Shown piece by piece: positions 1 to 9,914 of a DNA stretch of 22,290 nucleotides. A program made the position numbers and the translations under genes. A model generated the notes under the pieces. That model did no database searches and was not told the DNA's origin. It saw nothing but the letters and a program-made list of their open reading frames with translations. Source of the stretch: a virus; the IMG/VR virus record IMGVR_UViG_3300037427_004464, positions 1-22,290 of that record. One strand, 5' to 3'. Position 1 is the first letter of the stretch, and each line of letters opens with the position of its first letter.

Positions 1-2468
1 GTAGCGCTGCCATCTGTAAGGTCAGTGTATAAATTATTAGACGCTGATTCTGTGAGATGCTCATATATGTTTCTTCCGGCATTCGGGTGTTGTGCGTACG
101 CCCAGTGATGCCACTTTCCATCCTTGATTGCACTGTATGCCGCAGAATTTGCATTCGACGAATTGCACTCATACGATCTTGCTATCCATGATTCAGTTGT
201 ACCGAGTGAATTGTGCATAAAGCTTAAAACATAGACAGTGGCGTAGTTAAACTCTGCGCTGTACGAAATCAGAAATTGATTTTGTCTATGCTTTGAAGAC
301 CCTAAGAAATTATAGTCGGGGTGCATTGTTCCACTAGATGCTGCAGACGAAGTTAGAGAGTGATTTGGGACTTGATATCGTTGCTGGGCATATCCGGTGT
401 GTAGATAAATGTGTGCATGTTTTCCGTATGTATCCAGTCCCGGGCCATCGGGGCCGGTGGCGCCGCCGCCTGCGGCAGTACCCCAGTTTGCATTTGTTTT
501 TGAACCTATTCTATAGTTTGTCTCACCATCACCCCGCATCCAAACACCGAATGCCCATGGTCGAGTGGGTGCATTTGCCCACCCAACAGAAACCGGCTGG
601 CGTGCCCAGGACGCGTGGTCACTAGACGTAGCTTGCGTTACTAAGTCTACAATTGAATAAATATCAGGAGACGCAACCGACCCACTGTTCCCATGTGGAG
701 GTCGAGGAAGGCCCATCAGGCCGCCTGTGCCGCCAGAGTCTTGATTGTTGGCGGAAGTACCACGAATGGTTTTGTGAACTTCACTTTGTCCTATTCTTGT
801 TCCTGGTACGGTAGGTGAGAACGGACTATGATATAAAGTTGTTCCGGCTGCTACAGACCCCGTAGATGCACCAATTGTAGTATGCCCTTTATTAATTGTT
901 GAATAATGTGAAGAGGTTATAACAATCGCACTGGGTGAAAGTGAGCCTGAAATTAGAGTATTTGACGAAAGCGAAGGGACTAGACTTCTAGCGTCTAGAT
1001 CAGATATAAACGGAGAGCTATTAATATTGTTAGCAGAAAAAGACCACAAGGTTCCTGTCTGATACATGATAAATGTTGAAGGAATGTTTGTTGAAGACTT
1101 TAAAGAAGGCTTGTCTCCAAAGTTTCCATCCCCATCGAGCCTTGCATGTAATACAAAGTCGGCCGGTCTATCTGTCAATCCAAGAGAGCTGGTGACTGGG
1201 CACAGCTTATATTTTCCACCGTCAGTAGTGAATGTAAAGTTCAACAAGCCAAATGTTCCATCCGGGGTTAGTGACTCATCTTTAATGTTGGCAGTGACAT
1301 CTTCTCTATCTGTTCCGTCTCTAAAAGGAGGGATTGTTGCTGATGGTTTATACAGATAGCCTGGCATCATTAACGGGCCGGATCGCTTATTTTCATCCGG
1401 ATTATAGAGATCTTTTATTTTATATTTGTCCCACCATTCCTTATAAACAGGCCCTTCAGCATTTGAACCGGAGGCCATTTCAGTCATGGCCTTGGCGTAG
1501 TTATACTCTAAAGAACCTGTAACAGATCCGAAGTTGTCTAGCAAGTCTAGACCGAAGACTTCGACACCGTCTAAGTACGGATCACACCCCTTAATAAAGT
1601 CTCTTCCGTCTCTTGTTACAGTTCTAGAAGAGATCGATTGTACTTGATATTCTATTAATGTAGATCTTCTAAATGCGTCTTCGGCGCCGAAGCCGGCCCA
1701 GATTCCTCTAGACTGGAACGGTACTTCTAGTGTAGAGTGATCAATTACAGATCTTAGAGGGAAAGGCTCCATCACTCCATCCATTAGATTAATATCTGAC
1801 TGGCACACCAAGTTTGATGGAAAGTCAATAACTAATGGGTCTGTTGTAACGATATTTGTCGGATCATTATTCGCGGTGTCTTTGAATGGTGTTGCATCCT
1901 GGAAGATATCTGTTTGACCAAAGTCATAGTCTAATCTGAAATGCGACGGGGCTATTGTTAGACCACTGCCTTTTTTAGCTTCCGCATGATTTGAACCTGT
2001 GACAGATAGAGTTGAGCCGTCACCCGGTGATATTGCAATCTGTGACTTGCCCATATACCACCAGTGGTGATTCCATCCTTCGTGCCAATCGGAGTCAGAC
2101 ATTTCGGCGGCCGTGGGCTTAGAATTCGTTCCACTCCCGGAGGAAGCCGGTTGAGGCTTTCCATCAATCATGACCTTCTTGGAAGACCGTCCTTGATATA
2201 GATCAAAGGCAAACGACGATGGTGCATTTTGATCATCATACGGTCGAAGGCCGCCGGTCCAAGTCTTTCCATCTATGATCTTATGAAAATCATTGTTAGG
2301 TCGAAGTTTAAGAATTGTTGTACCAAATGTTCCGTCCATATCATTGACGTAGACACCCTGGTCGTATTTCTTGAGTGTGTTGGATCCTGAATATTCGTCA
2401 GGATATATTATTATAGCAGAGCTACCTCTTGTTAGTGATCCAGAGGCTACGCGTGTTGTTGTTCCCAT
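1..2468 (-). CDS. Giant LamG-containing virion (baseplate/tail fibre-like) protein, 3' end outside window
   Basis: An open frame of 822 codons starts at ATG 2466-2468 and runs off the left edge; I checked every in-frame triplet and found no stop. The start follows the upstream stop directly (TAG then ATG), with an AGAGG ribosome site 6 nt upstream inside the end of that gene. The N-terminal part is Ser/Thr/Gly/Asp-rich and unrecognised. From about residue 630 a concanavalin A-like LamG domain can be seen: an AFGVWMRGDGE strand, then DGKWHHWAYA near residue 780, the usual D-G-x-W-H-H pattern of these lectin/glucanase folds. It is probably a receptor-facing or peripheral baseplate protein, given its place after the wedge genes. 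The protein continues beyond the window, so its C-terminal function, including any adhesin or depolymerase domain, is unknown. Phage origin is sure; the exact role is inferred. Confidence 0.85.
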   Translation of the reverse strand, partial: MGTTTRVASGSLTRGSSAIIIYPDEYSGSNTLKKYDQGVYVNDMDGTFGTTILKLRPNNDFHKIIDGKTWTGGLRPYDDQNAPSSFAFDLYQGRSSKKVMIDGKPQPASSGSGTNSKPTAAEMSDSDWHEGWNHHWWYMGKSQIAISPGDGSTLSVTGSNHAEAKKGSGLTIAPSHFRLDYDFGQTDIFQDATPFKDTANNDPTNIVTTDPLVIDFPSNLVCQSDINLMDGVMEPFPLRSVIDHSTLEVPFQSRGIWAGFGAEDAFRRSTLIEYQVQSISSRTVTRDGRDFIKGCDPYLDGVEVFGLDLLDNFGSVTGSLEYNYAKAMTEMASGSNAEGPVYKEWWDKYKIKDLYNPDENKRSGPLMMPGYLYKPSATIPPFRDGTDREDVTANIKDESLTPDGTFGLLNFTFTTDGGKYKLCPVTSSLGLTDRPADFVLHARLDGDGNFGDKPSLKSSTNIPSTFIMYQTGTLWSFSANNINSSPFISDLDARSLVPSLSSNTLISGSLSPSAIVITSSHYSTINKGHTTIGASTGSVAAGTTLYHSPFSPTVPGTRIGQSEVHKTIRGTSANNQDSGGTGGLMGLPRPPHGNSGSVASPDIYSIVDLVTQATSSDHASWARQPVSVGWANAPTRPWAFGVWMRGDGETNYRIGSKTNANWGTAAGGGATGPDGPGLDTYGKHAHIYLHTGYAQQRYQVPNHSLTSSAASSGTMHPDYNFLGSSKHRQNQFLISYSAEFNYATVYVLSFMHNSLGTTESWIARSYECNSSNANSAAYSAIKDGKWHHWAYAQHPNAGRNIYEHLTESASNNLYTDLTDGSA

Positions 2469-5400
2469 CTAAAACCTCTTTATTTCACCGACTAATTGTT
2501 GCAACAGTATTGTACCTTTTAGACCATGCCTGTCATTTGGCCCAACATACATATCAGATGTATTATATCTCATCTTTGGTCTTTCAAGCATGTGAGGCTC
2601 AATAACAAAATTAACTCCTAAGAATTTTGTTCTTCTCGGAATCATCATTTCTACTAAGTTTGCGACTGTTGAGTCAAACCACTTAAAAAATTCAAAGAAG
2701 GTCTTAAAGTTAATTTTATCTGTAAGTCTGTTAAAATATACATCTCTTAGCGCCGCTAAGTCTGGATAGTCATCAGAGAACTGTAGTTCTGGACTCCCTA
2801 TGTAGTTATCAAATGCGTCGAGTGAGGAGAATATGTTTATAATATCTTCATTTAAGGCTTGAACAGCGCTGACTTCGACACTAAATCTTGTGTCGTCTAT
2901 TGGTACTTCGTCTTCTGGTATTGAATGAAGCGGTGCTGGCAAGCCTCCATATTTCTTAAGGTTCTTTTTATCTTTAAAGCTTCTCACTCTAATTCTATTT
3001 GTTGCATTTGCTTGATCAAAAAGTGTTGACAAAGAAGACAGAGTAATTGTGGTTGGCTTAATAACTTGCTTCGAGGCCTCAAAGCCTGAGCCTGTACAAT
3101 GCAAACCATTTTGCGACATGTCATGCAGTGTTATTTTGCCAGCGCTGTCTGATCCTGTAATAGTTTGGATGTAGTCTAAGTCTAGTCTTAGTTTTTCCCA
3201 TGATCCAGAGATTGTTGTTACAAAGTTAAAGTTCTTCTTCGGATCCTCGACTCCTAAAGATGTCGGGTTTAGTATATGTTCTTTTGATTCTTTTGGAGTG
3301 AGAGCTTTTGACCAGAACCTTGTGTTTAATACACGACCACCGAAGAACGTTGTTAAGTCAATATTTGAAACGTCAGCAGAAGAATAGGAAAGACCATAAA
3401 GATTATTGCCTGTTGGAACTGATTGTGAACCTATTAAGAATACAGAGCCAGAGACATTATTGTTATTTGTCTTTGTTGATAAAACACTGTTGTCATTGCC
3501 GGCGGGTGTAGTATCATCAAATAATTTTGTTGTCTCATAATACTCAGCTAAGCGGCCGCCAACTTGCCTTCCGGCGCGCAAGAACCAAGATGAAGATGCA
3601 ATTGATGCAGACATGTCATTTCTAATTCTGCCAAATGCAATATGCCACTCGCCGCCGTCGTAGATGTTGACGCCTGTCAAAGGCATTGCAAACTTTGGTG
3701 CCAGTGTTTTTGACCAAGTATCTCTAAATACCAGTGTCAACGAACCTGTAGTGCTTGTATCATTTGACCCAGAAAATGCTATCAGATTCAAGAACGTACT
3801 GTCAGATAGCGTTGAGGTTGTTGAACCCGAAGTCGAAAATCTTACCAATGAACCGGTCATTGGATGAAAATAGCCAAGAGCAGAGAAGGGTGACATTTGA
3901 TATGTTCCTTCATAAGTCCAAGAACCAGACGTAAGAATTCTATTATGAGCAGCTGTTGGACCTGGCAGAGGTATGCCTGGCTCTTTTCTCCCAGAGGAGT
4001 ATGATGCTGTTGGATAATACGGGCCTAAAAGATTTGATGACTTTAAAAATGGACGATTTGAAGGAATACCTTGAGCGTCTAAAGAGCTACTTATATTTCC
4101 GAAAGATCCAGAAAAATCTAGCATTCTTATGATTTTTGTTCTTGTAGTTCTTCTATCACTTAAGCGACCTGTGCGAGATCCCCCAAACTCCCTAAATCTA
4201 AAGTTATTATCTGGGTTAATACCCATGTTTCTCATAAGCGCCTTGATACTATGAATTGTTCCTTTTGTTCTAAGAATTTCATTCATATCAGACAATATTC
4301 TTCGCCATATCTGATTCTGAATATACTGTAAATTATTCTTTGAAAGAACAGTATCTACTTTGTGACCTTTTCTAGTGTAAAATTGATCTAATGATGTATT
4401 GGGAAAAAGTTCGGGCATTTGAAGTCCGTAAGTTTCCGCCAAGAATGGTATAAATGTGTCTGCGATTGTGCCTTCTGGGACAGGATCGACACTCATTAAG
4501 TTGCCAAAACTGTCTAGATGCATTTTAAGCTCGTCAAAAAACTTAGCCCATACAAATAAGAATGAACCAATGATTTGCGCAGAGCCCAGTTTTCCGCCGC
4601 CTGGGAAGTCTTGACTTACACCGTACCCGTCGGCGGCGTCGCCCAACTCTTTGGTTCCAAACCCTTCGAATATACTCGCTTCTTGAAGATAATGCTTAGG
4701 GATTAACTTTGTAATTAAGTTCGGATTGTTCGCATCATAGTCTGATGCTGATGTTAGCAAGTCTGTATTTAGTGATATTACATCTGGGTACGATGGAAAA
4801 AGTACTGGGCACTCTTCTGTCAGCTCTAAAGGAAGTGGGTGTGTTAGCCCACGAGGCTCTCTAAAGTATGTTTGGAAACCTACTACCTTAGAATGCAAAG
4901 AGTTTCCAGAATAGTCTATTGTTACATCGCTTGATGTATACGATCCCGTAGGTTCATTAAACTTAAAGTATAGTTTTAGTTTTTTGTCCGGATAAACTGA
5001 TTGTTTTCCATGGGCTCTCTGAACACCACCAGTTCTCGGCTTGTGGTATACTTTCAATTCATCAATTGCGCCTGATAGCGTTTGGTCAAATTGTAGTCCG
5101 TCTGCTGTGGGCCCAAAGATGCCCATTGCGTGATTTGATCCGCTCCCAATAAATAAAGAAGAATGTGAGTAGCCAAATGCACCCATTTCGTTTCTAGAAG
5201 ACGATGTTACAAGCTTAAAGTTTCTATAAAGCTTTATCTTGTTTTCGCCCGGGTTTGTATCATATACTGCGCAGATGTGCTGGAAGTCTCCCTTGGATAT
5301 ATCCATGGATGCACTCAAATAAGATGATCCAGATGATACCAGCATTATTAGAGATCCTGAGGCAGCTGCTGCTGTCGTTCCGCTCAGAGCAAGCGTAATA

Positions 5401-6017
5401 CCAGATGACGATCCGCTAAGACGCTGAAATACTACTTGATTGTTAAATTGTGTACTAGCAGGTATATGAAAATGAAAGTCAAATGCAATTGGCTTAGTCC
5501 CCTGGTCTAAAACTGACATTCCATCTGTGGCTCTGGAAAGGGTTGGGGAATAATTACCGGGCTGGTCTTTTACTTCAATATAAGTTCCAGTATCTGTGCC
5601 TCCGTTAGCTTCGGCCGCCCCTGAAAAGTGCAAAAATCCTCTAAATTTTGGAAATTTGTCATAGACCCATTTTTCAAAACCAGTTAGTCGATCAAAAAAC
5701 TCTAAATACTCAGACCGGGATCCGTCGAAAGGAAAACTATTAATGATTACATCAAATGCCGTATTTACTTTTGCTTCTGCTGAATTAAAAAACGTATGAT
5801 TTTCAAACTTATTCCAGTCTATGGAAATTTGCTGAGTTGACTTTATAGGTGAACCGGGTGGGTCGTATCTAAATGATTGTGTCACAGACTGTATTGAGCC
5901 TGTGTGCTGATCTGCAGAAACTTCAAGTACAGGAACAGAGCCTTCTGTCAAGCCTCTAATTACAGTCGGGGTAAATAAACCGGGACCCCCATAAAAAAAG
6001 TTTCCTTTTCTACCCAT
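2469..6017 (-). CDS. Baseplate wedge protein, gpI/gp7-like core flanked by two LamG domains (1182 aa)
   Basis: The ATG overlaps the upstream stop by one base (TAATG), so the two genes are translationally coupled. Residues about 165-330 form a LamG-like domain (GDFQHICAVYD; closing GAIDELKVYHKP). Residues about 515-605 carry a motif typical of P2 gpI and T4 gp7-like wedge proteins: a late-tail-protein segment PFLAETYGLQMPELFP, then IWRRILSDMNEILRTKGT with the Lys-Gly-Thr turn before a helix ending in NMGI. A second LamG-like domain spans about 690-915 (GEWHIAFGRIR; FGGRVLNTRFWSKALTPKE). The C-terminal 180 residues are predicted globular, with FFKWFDSTVANLVEMMIP near 1110-1127. Length is near T4 gp7 (about 1030 aa) and far above P2 gpI (about 180 aa). 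I infer a wedge protein that also displays lectin-like domains. Domain assignments are by eye. Confidence 0.8.
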   Translation of the reverse strand: MGRKGNFFYGGPGLFTPTVIRGLTEGSVPVLEVSADQHTGSIQSVTQSFRYDPPGSPIKSTQQISIDWNKFENHTFFNSAEAKVNTAFDVIINSFPFDGSRSEYLEFFDRLTGFEKWVYDKFPKFRGFLHFSGAAEANGGTDTGTYIEVKDQPGNYSPTLSRATDGMSVLDQGTKPIAFDFHFHIPASTQFNNQVVFQRLSGSSSGITLALSGTTAAAASGSLIMLVSSGSSYLSASMDISKGDFQHICAVYDTNPGENKIKLYRNFKLVTSSSRNEMGAFGYSHSSLFIGSGSNHAMGIFGPTADGLQFDQTLSGAIDELKVYHKPRTGGVQRAHGKQSVYPDKKLKLYFKFNEPTGSYTSSDVTIDYSGNSLHSKVVGFQTYFREPRGLTHPLPLELTEECPVLFPSYPDVISLNTDLLTSASDYDANNPNLITKLIPKHYLQEASIFEGFGTKELGDAADGYGVSQDFPGGGKLGSAQIIGSFLFVWAKFFDELKMHLDSFGNLMSVDPVPEGTIADTFIPFLAETYGLQMPELFPNTSLDQFYTRKGHKVDTVLSKNNLQYIQNQIWRRILSDMNEILRTKGTIHSIKALMRNMGINPDNNFRFREFGGSRTGRLSDRRTTRTKIIRMLDFSGSFGNISSSLDAQGIPSNRPFLKSSNLLGPYYPTASYSSGRKEPGIPLPGPTAAHNRILTSGSWTYEGTYQMSPFSALGYFHPMTGSLVRFSTSGSTTSTLSDSTFLNLIAFSGSNDTSTTGSLTLVFRDTWSKTLAPKFAMPLTGVNIYDGGEWHIAFGRIRNDMSASIASSSWFLRAGRQVGGRLAEYYETTKLFDDTTPAGNDNSVLSTKTNNNNVSGSVFLIGSQSVPTGNNLYGLSYSSADVSNIDLTTFFGGRVLNTRFWSKALTPKESKEHILNPTSLGVEDPKKNFNFVTTISGSWEKLRLDLDYIQTITGSDSAGKITLHDMSQNGLHCTGSGFEASKQVIKPTTITLSSLSTLFDQANATNRIRVRSFKDKKNLKKYGGLPAPLHSIPEDEVPIDDTRFSVEVSAVQALNEDIINIFSSLDAFDNYIGSPELQFSDDYPDLAALRDVYFNRLTDKINFKTFFEFFKWFDSTVANLVEMMIPRRTKFLGVNFVIEPHMLERPKMRYNTSDMYVGPNDRHGLKGTILLQQLVGEIKRF

Positions 6018-7558
6018 TACACAACAACCTTAAATCGTGGACTAATATCTGTGAGCCTGGTCTCAGATCCTCCATCTACGATTAAAAATTCAAAATGATA
6101 TACTCTATTTTTATGAAGAGCATTCATATGAAAGTCAAAAAACATACCATCTGCATCAGTTGAACATAAGGTTGCTTTATTACCCTTAGAAAAAGGAACC
6201 ACAACCTTCTTGGCATCAGAGTCTACAACTCTATAATATACTTCATCGTAAATTACACTCTTTATACTTCTAGCAGTTTTTGCAGGAGTATTTTGCTGTG
6301 CATATGTGTCGATTCCGAACAGTCTAAACTTTACTTTATCAGTATGTGCATACTTTGAATTCATATTAGTAACTTTTATCACTGCGTTTCTAGACACAAA
6401 TGATGATGCATTACGACTGGGTGCCTTTATTGTTAGGGAACCCGTATAAAATCCTACAGTACCATCTGTAGAGTGCCAGTATTCTTCAAATGTAAGTGAA
6501 CCACTATTTACAGCAAAGTTATGGACTGTAGATCCTCCGTCGACAACAGTCTGATCTGAGAATGGTAGTGCAAATGTTGCTGAATATATTCCTGTTTGTC
6601 CGGCGCCAGTAGTGCTTCCTGTGTGCATTGATACATTTACAGACTTTGAAAATGATCCTGTCTTTAAAGTCACTTTCATGCAGTTAGACCCAACTAGCGG
6701 AGTCAAAGATGAACCTGAGAGAATGTTAGATTTTGTGCCTCTGTGGTAATTCGTTAAGAATACCGACCCAGAAACATCAAATACAAAATTTTCATGATGG
6801 TCTTGAATGCTATCATTAAACGAAATATGCATTTCAGGACGAATGAAAATATTCATTGAATGACGCGAACCGAACCGCTTAACAAACCTGGTCTTATTGT
6901 CGGTCTCTTCAGATCCGGAGAATGCAATTCTAAATCCGTGGTTACTCATTTGATTTGTTAGAGTTGCAGAAACTATTTTTGTAACATCGAGAACTAAGTC
7001 TTCTGTACCTTCATCAAAATGCTGTGTTACGCCCAAGTCTTCTATACCTGATCCCACAGAGCCTGAGGAGATGCAGTCTATATCAGTTGACCCTAAAAGC
7101 CCTACAGAGCCGGCGCCGGTTACATTCCATGGGTACACTGTGCCATTAGAATATGATGCTGTAACATAGTTGCATATATCTAAATCGGCAAAACCGCTAA
7201 CATCTCGACCGCGGCCTTCGTCGAATGACATAGAAAGTGGATATGCGCATAAATTGTAGTTTCTTGGGACAGACTGTGCATTTACAATATTGTATAGCTT
7301 AAGCTCACACTTAAATGAGCTATCTGTCACGTCTAAGGTAGTCCCTGTTAAATCAGACAAGGTGTCAAAATTAAACTTAAGAAGTATTCTAGAGATTTCT
7401 ATTGGATTTGAATCCGGCTTGAGCGTTGACTCATTATACAGTTTAAACAGATCTAATGTTCCTGCTCGGCCGGTATTTGCATCTGTAGTTCTATAAGAAT
7501 TATTTAAAATCTTATTAGTAATATAAGCATCTTTGCTGGCTGTAAGTATTAAATACAT
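6017..7558 (-). CDS. Virion structural protein, probable baseplate component (513 aa)
   Basis: The ORF lies between the gp6-like gene (10 nt gap) and the gpI-like gene (1 nt overlap), with a GAGGAA ribosome site 6 nt before the ATG. The N-terminal 70 residues (ASKDAYITNK, a TDANTGRAGTLDLF stretch, then RILLKFNFDTL) resemble the beta-rich start of DNRLRE/CBM-like jelly-roll domains, in which a D-x-Y-I motif is followed by an N-x-G turn and an LLKF strand. The middle is rich in SGS and TGS motifs, a style shared with both downstream giant proteins. The C-terminal 100 residues look like an immunoglobulin or fibronectin-type fold (KVRYHFEFLIVDGG-like strands by eye), a weak call. No enzymatic motif is visible. 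It is most likely a peripheral wedge or fibre-attachment protein encoded in the baseplate operon; I cannot assign it to a named T4 or P2 gene. Confidence 0.75.
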   Translation of the reverse strand: MYLILTASKDAYITNKILNNSYRTTDANTGRAGTLDLFKLYNESTLKPDSNPIEISRILLKFNFDTLSDLTGTTLDVTDSSFKCELKLYNIVNAQSVPRNYNLCAYPLSMSFDEGRGRDVSGFADLDICNYVTASYSNGTVYPWNVTGAGSVGLLGSTDIDCISSGSVGSGIEDLGVTQHFDEGTEDLVLDVTKIVSATLTNQMSNHGFRIAFSGSEETDNKTRFVKRFGSRHSMNIFIRPEMHISFNDSIQDHHENFVFDVSGSVFLTNYHRGTKSNILSGSSLTPLVGSNCMKVTLKTGSFSKSVNVSMHTGSTTGAGQTGIYSATFALPFSDQTVVDGGSTVHNFAVNSGSLTFEEYWHSTDGTVGFYTGSLTIKAPSRNASSFVSRNAVIKVTNMNSKYAHTDKVKFRLFGIDTYAQQNTPAKTARSIKSVIYDEVYYRVVDSDAKKVVVPFSKGNKATLCSTDADGMFFDFHMNALHKNRVYHFEFLIVDGGSETRLTDISPRFKVVV

Positions 7559-7568
7559 TTCTTATTCC

Positions 7569-9416
7569 TCATAGAGCACTTCCAATTATGTCGCTATCAG
7601 GATACTTTAACTCAAATATATTTCCTGGCGGCCCTACTATTATTTTATTTCTAGTTGAAGCGGCGTAGTCAAAATAGAAGTCAGAGTAGCTTCTGTCATT
7701 ATCAACCCCTGTCTTAGGGTTAACTTCTAAGTTTAATAGCGAAACAACACCGGGGGTGTTAATTATAACGTTTGTAATGTCATCTAATAGAATGGGTTGA
7801 TCTATTTGGAAGTTGTCAATCTTCATGATGTCTTTAATTCTAGAAATAACTGTTTGAATTACACCGTTTTTATTTGCCCCGGGTGCGGACATTATTCCAA
7901 ACTTTATTTGGAAGTTAGAAACACTAGCATCTAATATGTCTATCGCATCTGATATCAGCCTGTATTCATTTAAATACGTGCTTAGATTTCTCTTGAGAGC
8001 ATCTGGTGATGTTGTTACCTTGCCGTATCTGTCCCTACTTATTATAAACAGCTCTGCTGAAAGCGGGTTTATCGGATTTGTTCGAATTCCTGCTCTATAA
8101 ACACGACCAAACTCATTTGGCATAGTATATATTCTAGAAAGAAGATCTTGTTTGCTTACAATTCTAGACTGCATTTGTCTAGCACTTGGAATTTTTGTTC
8201 TAAGTTCTTCTAGTGTCGGAGCAGAATCACCTCCTCGGGCCGGATCCAGATTTTTAATTTCAATACTACCTCTAACATAAACAGCATCTGCAGCAGTAGG
8301 TGAATTTTGAAAGTCCATATTGAGATGTTTAATTAGACGTATTGATCCAGCTGCTACATTATGAGATAAACCGCCGCCATATCGATATCGTATCTTTATC
8401 TTTACTCCCTTAGGGCTTATCCCTAGCGTCTGGGTTTTTAATAAAGAGTTCGGGTCTATTGCAAATCTACTAAATGTCTTTTTTCCGTATAGCGGTAAAG
8501 ATAAAGAGCTTGGATCAGGAATTATATCATCATCAAATGTCTCTGCATCACCGGAGCCGAAACGTACAGTAGTCAGTCTAGTAGTTGGGTTGTGACTGGC
8601 AATAAATCTTCTTGGTGCTGATATTACTTCTAAGTTCATTGGGACGTAGTTTCCGTCTTCATCTAAATTCATTACAGCTCTGAATACTGTATCTTGTGAA
8701 AGCGTTTCAGTTTGATAGTATACATTTCCGTCAGAGTCACTAATAGATATTATATCACTTACGTCTGTGTTTAAAAGGCCTATCTCCCGGAAAGGAACAT
8801 GAGCCGTCCCTATATTAAACTCATCAACAGTTTCATTTCCTGAAACACACAGGCCTTGTAATGACATTACATATGAGGATGGATTCCCGGCATCATTTTT
8901 TTCAAAAATTGTTAAGTTGGCTGTATAGTTTCCTTCTTCGTCTTTTGCAGTAAAGTCCAAGTCTTCTATAAGGTTAAAGTTGACTCCGGTTGCAGATGTG
9001 CTTACTGTTCCATTTCTTATGACTGGCAAAGCAGTCTTTTTAGGGCCAAATGTCCCATCATTATTTTGTTCAGCAGGAATCTTAAGATAAAACTTCACAT
9101 TAACAGACGAAGGCGATGATCCAACTACGTCTACACCAACCATTCGGAGGTGCCTTAGAATATTTTTTCTCTCAACAGCAGTTAAGGGATTTAGTTCTGT
9201 AAATTGGTGATCAAGATAATATGATAACGAGTCGCCGACATACGACGCCATATCTAAAAACAGGCCACCCATTGAAGCCTCAGAGAAATCTTTTATCTTG
9301 TCGGGAAAATAAATTCTTGCATATGAAAGTAATTCCGCTCTAAATGATTCAAAATCTTTTGCAAGAAATGTTCTAGATCTTGACTTCTTTATCTTATTCT
9401 TAACATCAATTGACAT
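7569..9416 (-). CDS. gp6: Baseplate wedge protein, T4 gp6 / P2 gpJ-like
   Basis: At 615 residues the protein is close to T4 gp6 (660 aa) and longer than P2 gpJ (about 300 aa). The N-terminus shows the family hallmark: FESFRAELLSYARIYFP, then SMGGLFLDMASYVGDSLSYYLD and LTAVERKNILRHLRMVG, the helical segment with which gp6/gpJ proteins begin. The C-terminal third contains a gpJ-like repeat region (SRIYTMPNEFGRVYRAGI; ending with a NTPGVVSLLNLEVNP segment), as in proteins forming the inner ring of the baseplate. In T4, gp6 dimers with gp7 and gp53 make the wedge core and drive sheath contraction. It sits 6 nt after gp25 and before the two large virion genes. The ribosome site is weak (GGGTAG, overlapping the gp25 stop), which suggests coupling to gp25 translation. 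Confidence 0.9.
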   Translation of the reverse strand: MSIDVKNKIKKSRSRTFLAKDFESFRAELLSYARIYFPDKIKDFSEASMGGLFLDMASYVGDSLSYYLDHQFTELNPLTAVERKNILRHLRMVGVDVVGSSPSSVNVKFYLKIPAEQNNDGTFGPKKTALPVIRNGTVSTSATGVNFNLIEDLDFTAKDEEGNYTANLTIFEKNDAGNPSSYVMSLQGLCVSGNETVDEFNIGTAHVPFREIGLLNTDVSDIISISDSDGNVYYQTETLSQDTVFRAVMNLDEDGNYVPMNLEVISAPRRFIASHNPTTRLTTVRFGSGDAETFDDDIIPDPSSLSLPLYGKKTFSRFAIDPNSLLKTQTLGISPKGVKIKIRYRYGGGLSHNVAAGSIRLIKHLNMDFQNSPTAADAVYVRGSIEIKNLDPARGGDSAPTLEELRTKIPSARQMQSRIVSKQDLLSRIYTMPNEFGRVYRAGIRTNPINPLSAELFIISRDRYGKVTTSPDALKRNLSTYLNEYRLISDAIDILDASVSNFQIKFGIMSAPGANKNGVIQTVISRIKDIMKIDNFQIDQPILLDDITNVIINTPGVVSLLNLEVNPKTGVDNDRSYSDFYFDYAASTRNKIIVGPPGNIFELKYPDSDIIGSAL

Positions 9417-9422
9417 ATTGTT

Positions 9423-9914
9423 CTACCCAGCTGAAAATATTATTGCTTCTAAAAGGCGTTCTTTGTTGTCTAGTTTACCCACTCTATAACCTATTCTTAC
9501 GCCTACTTTTGCAACATGCTCATTGTCAAATCTTTCGATCAATGGCTCAAAAGTTAGAAGTGTAATAAATGGCATGTACTTTCTAGTCGTTGTTCTAATT
9601 CTTCTAATAGCTTCTGTATCTGCAGTTTCAGATCCAATATTAAAAGCCAACTCTGTTAAATTTGCGCCAAAATCAGGAAGACCTAAACGCTCTCCATGAT
9701 TTGTCATGACCATGTTTCTAAAATTATCTGCTAATTGTTCAGCATAGTCATAGTGCATTGAAAATAATCCGTCAGCGGCGTTTCCAAATGACATTGGAAC
9801 CTTTATTCCAATTGGGTGTGTTTGACGTTCAGTGATAGCTTTAACTTTTCTATCTTTGATGTCTTCTGTTAATTCACCAACTGATGCAAAATCATATTTT
9901 TTACGAATAGACAT
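9423..9914 (-). CDS. gp25: Baseplate wedge protein, T4 gp25 / P2 gpW-like
   Basis: A 163-residue protein of the gp25-like family, which has a lysozyme-like fold without lysozyme activity and joins the wedge to the first sheath disc. The visible hallmarks are NFRNMVMTNHGERLGLPDFG (the family's G-x-R-x-x-x-P-x-x-G segment, about 65-84), TELAFN, a helix EAIRRIRTTTRKYMP, and FEPLIERF (about 122-129), which corresponds to the conserved E-P-R strand. The first 45 residues are an extension relative to the usual 110-130 aa core. The gene follows the longest gap of the window (70 nt), suggesting a separate translational or transcriptional start, but I saw no clear promoter there. It is followed after 6 nt by the gp6-like gene, the same W-J order as in P2. 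Confidence 0.9.
   Translation of the reverse strand: MSIRKKYDFASVGELTEDIKDRKVKAITERQTHPIGIKVPMSFGNAADGLFSMHYDYAEQLADNFRNMVMTNHGERLGLPDFGANLTELAFNIGSETADTEAIRRIRTTTRKYMPFITLLTFEPLIERFDNEHVAKVGVRIGYRVGKLDNKERLLEAIIFSAG

Noticed and set aside
338-1522. Plus-strand open frames at 338-625, 1066-1359 and 1334-1522
   Set aside because: They lie inside the minus-strand LamG frame, which is open for all 822 codons; their translations are basic or low-complexity and match no family.
1958-2167. Minus-strand frame of 69 codons
   Set aside because: It is in a different frame within the giant LamG gene and has no ribosome site or neighbour support.
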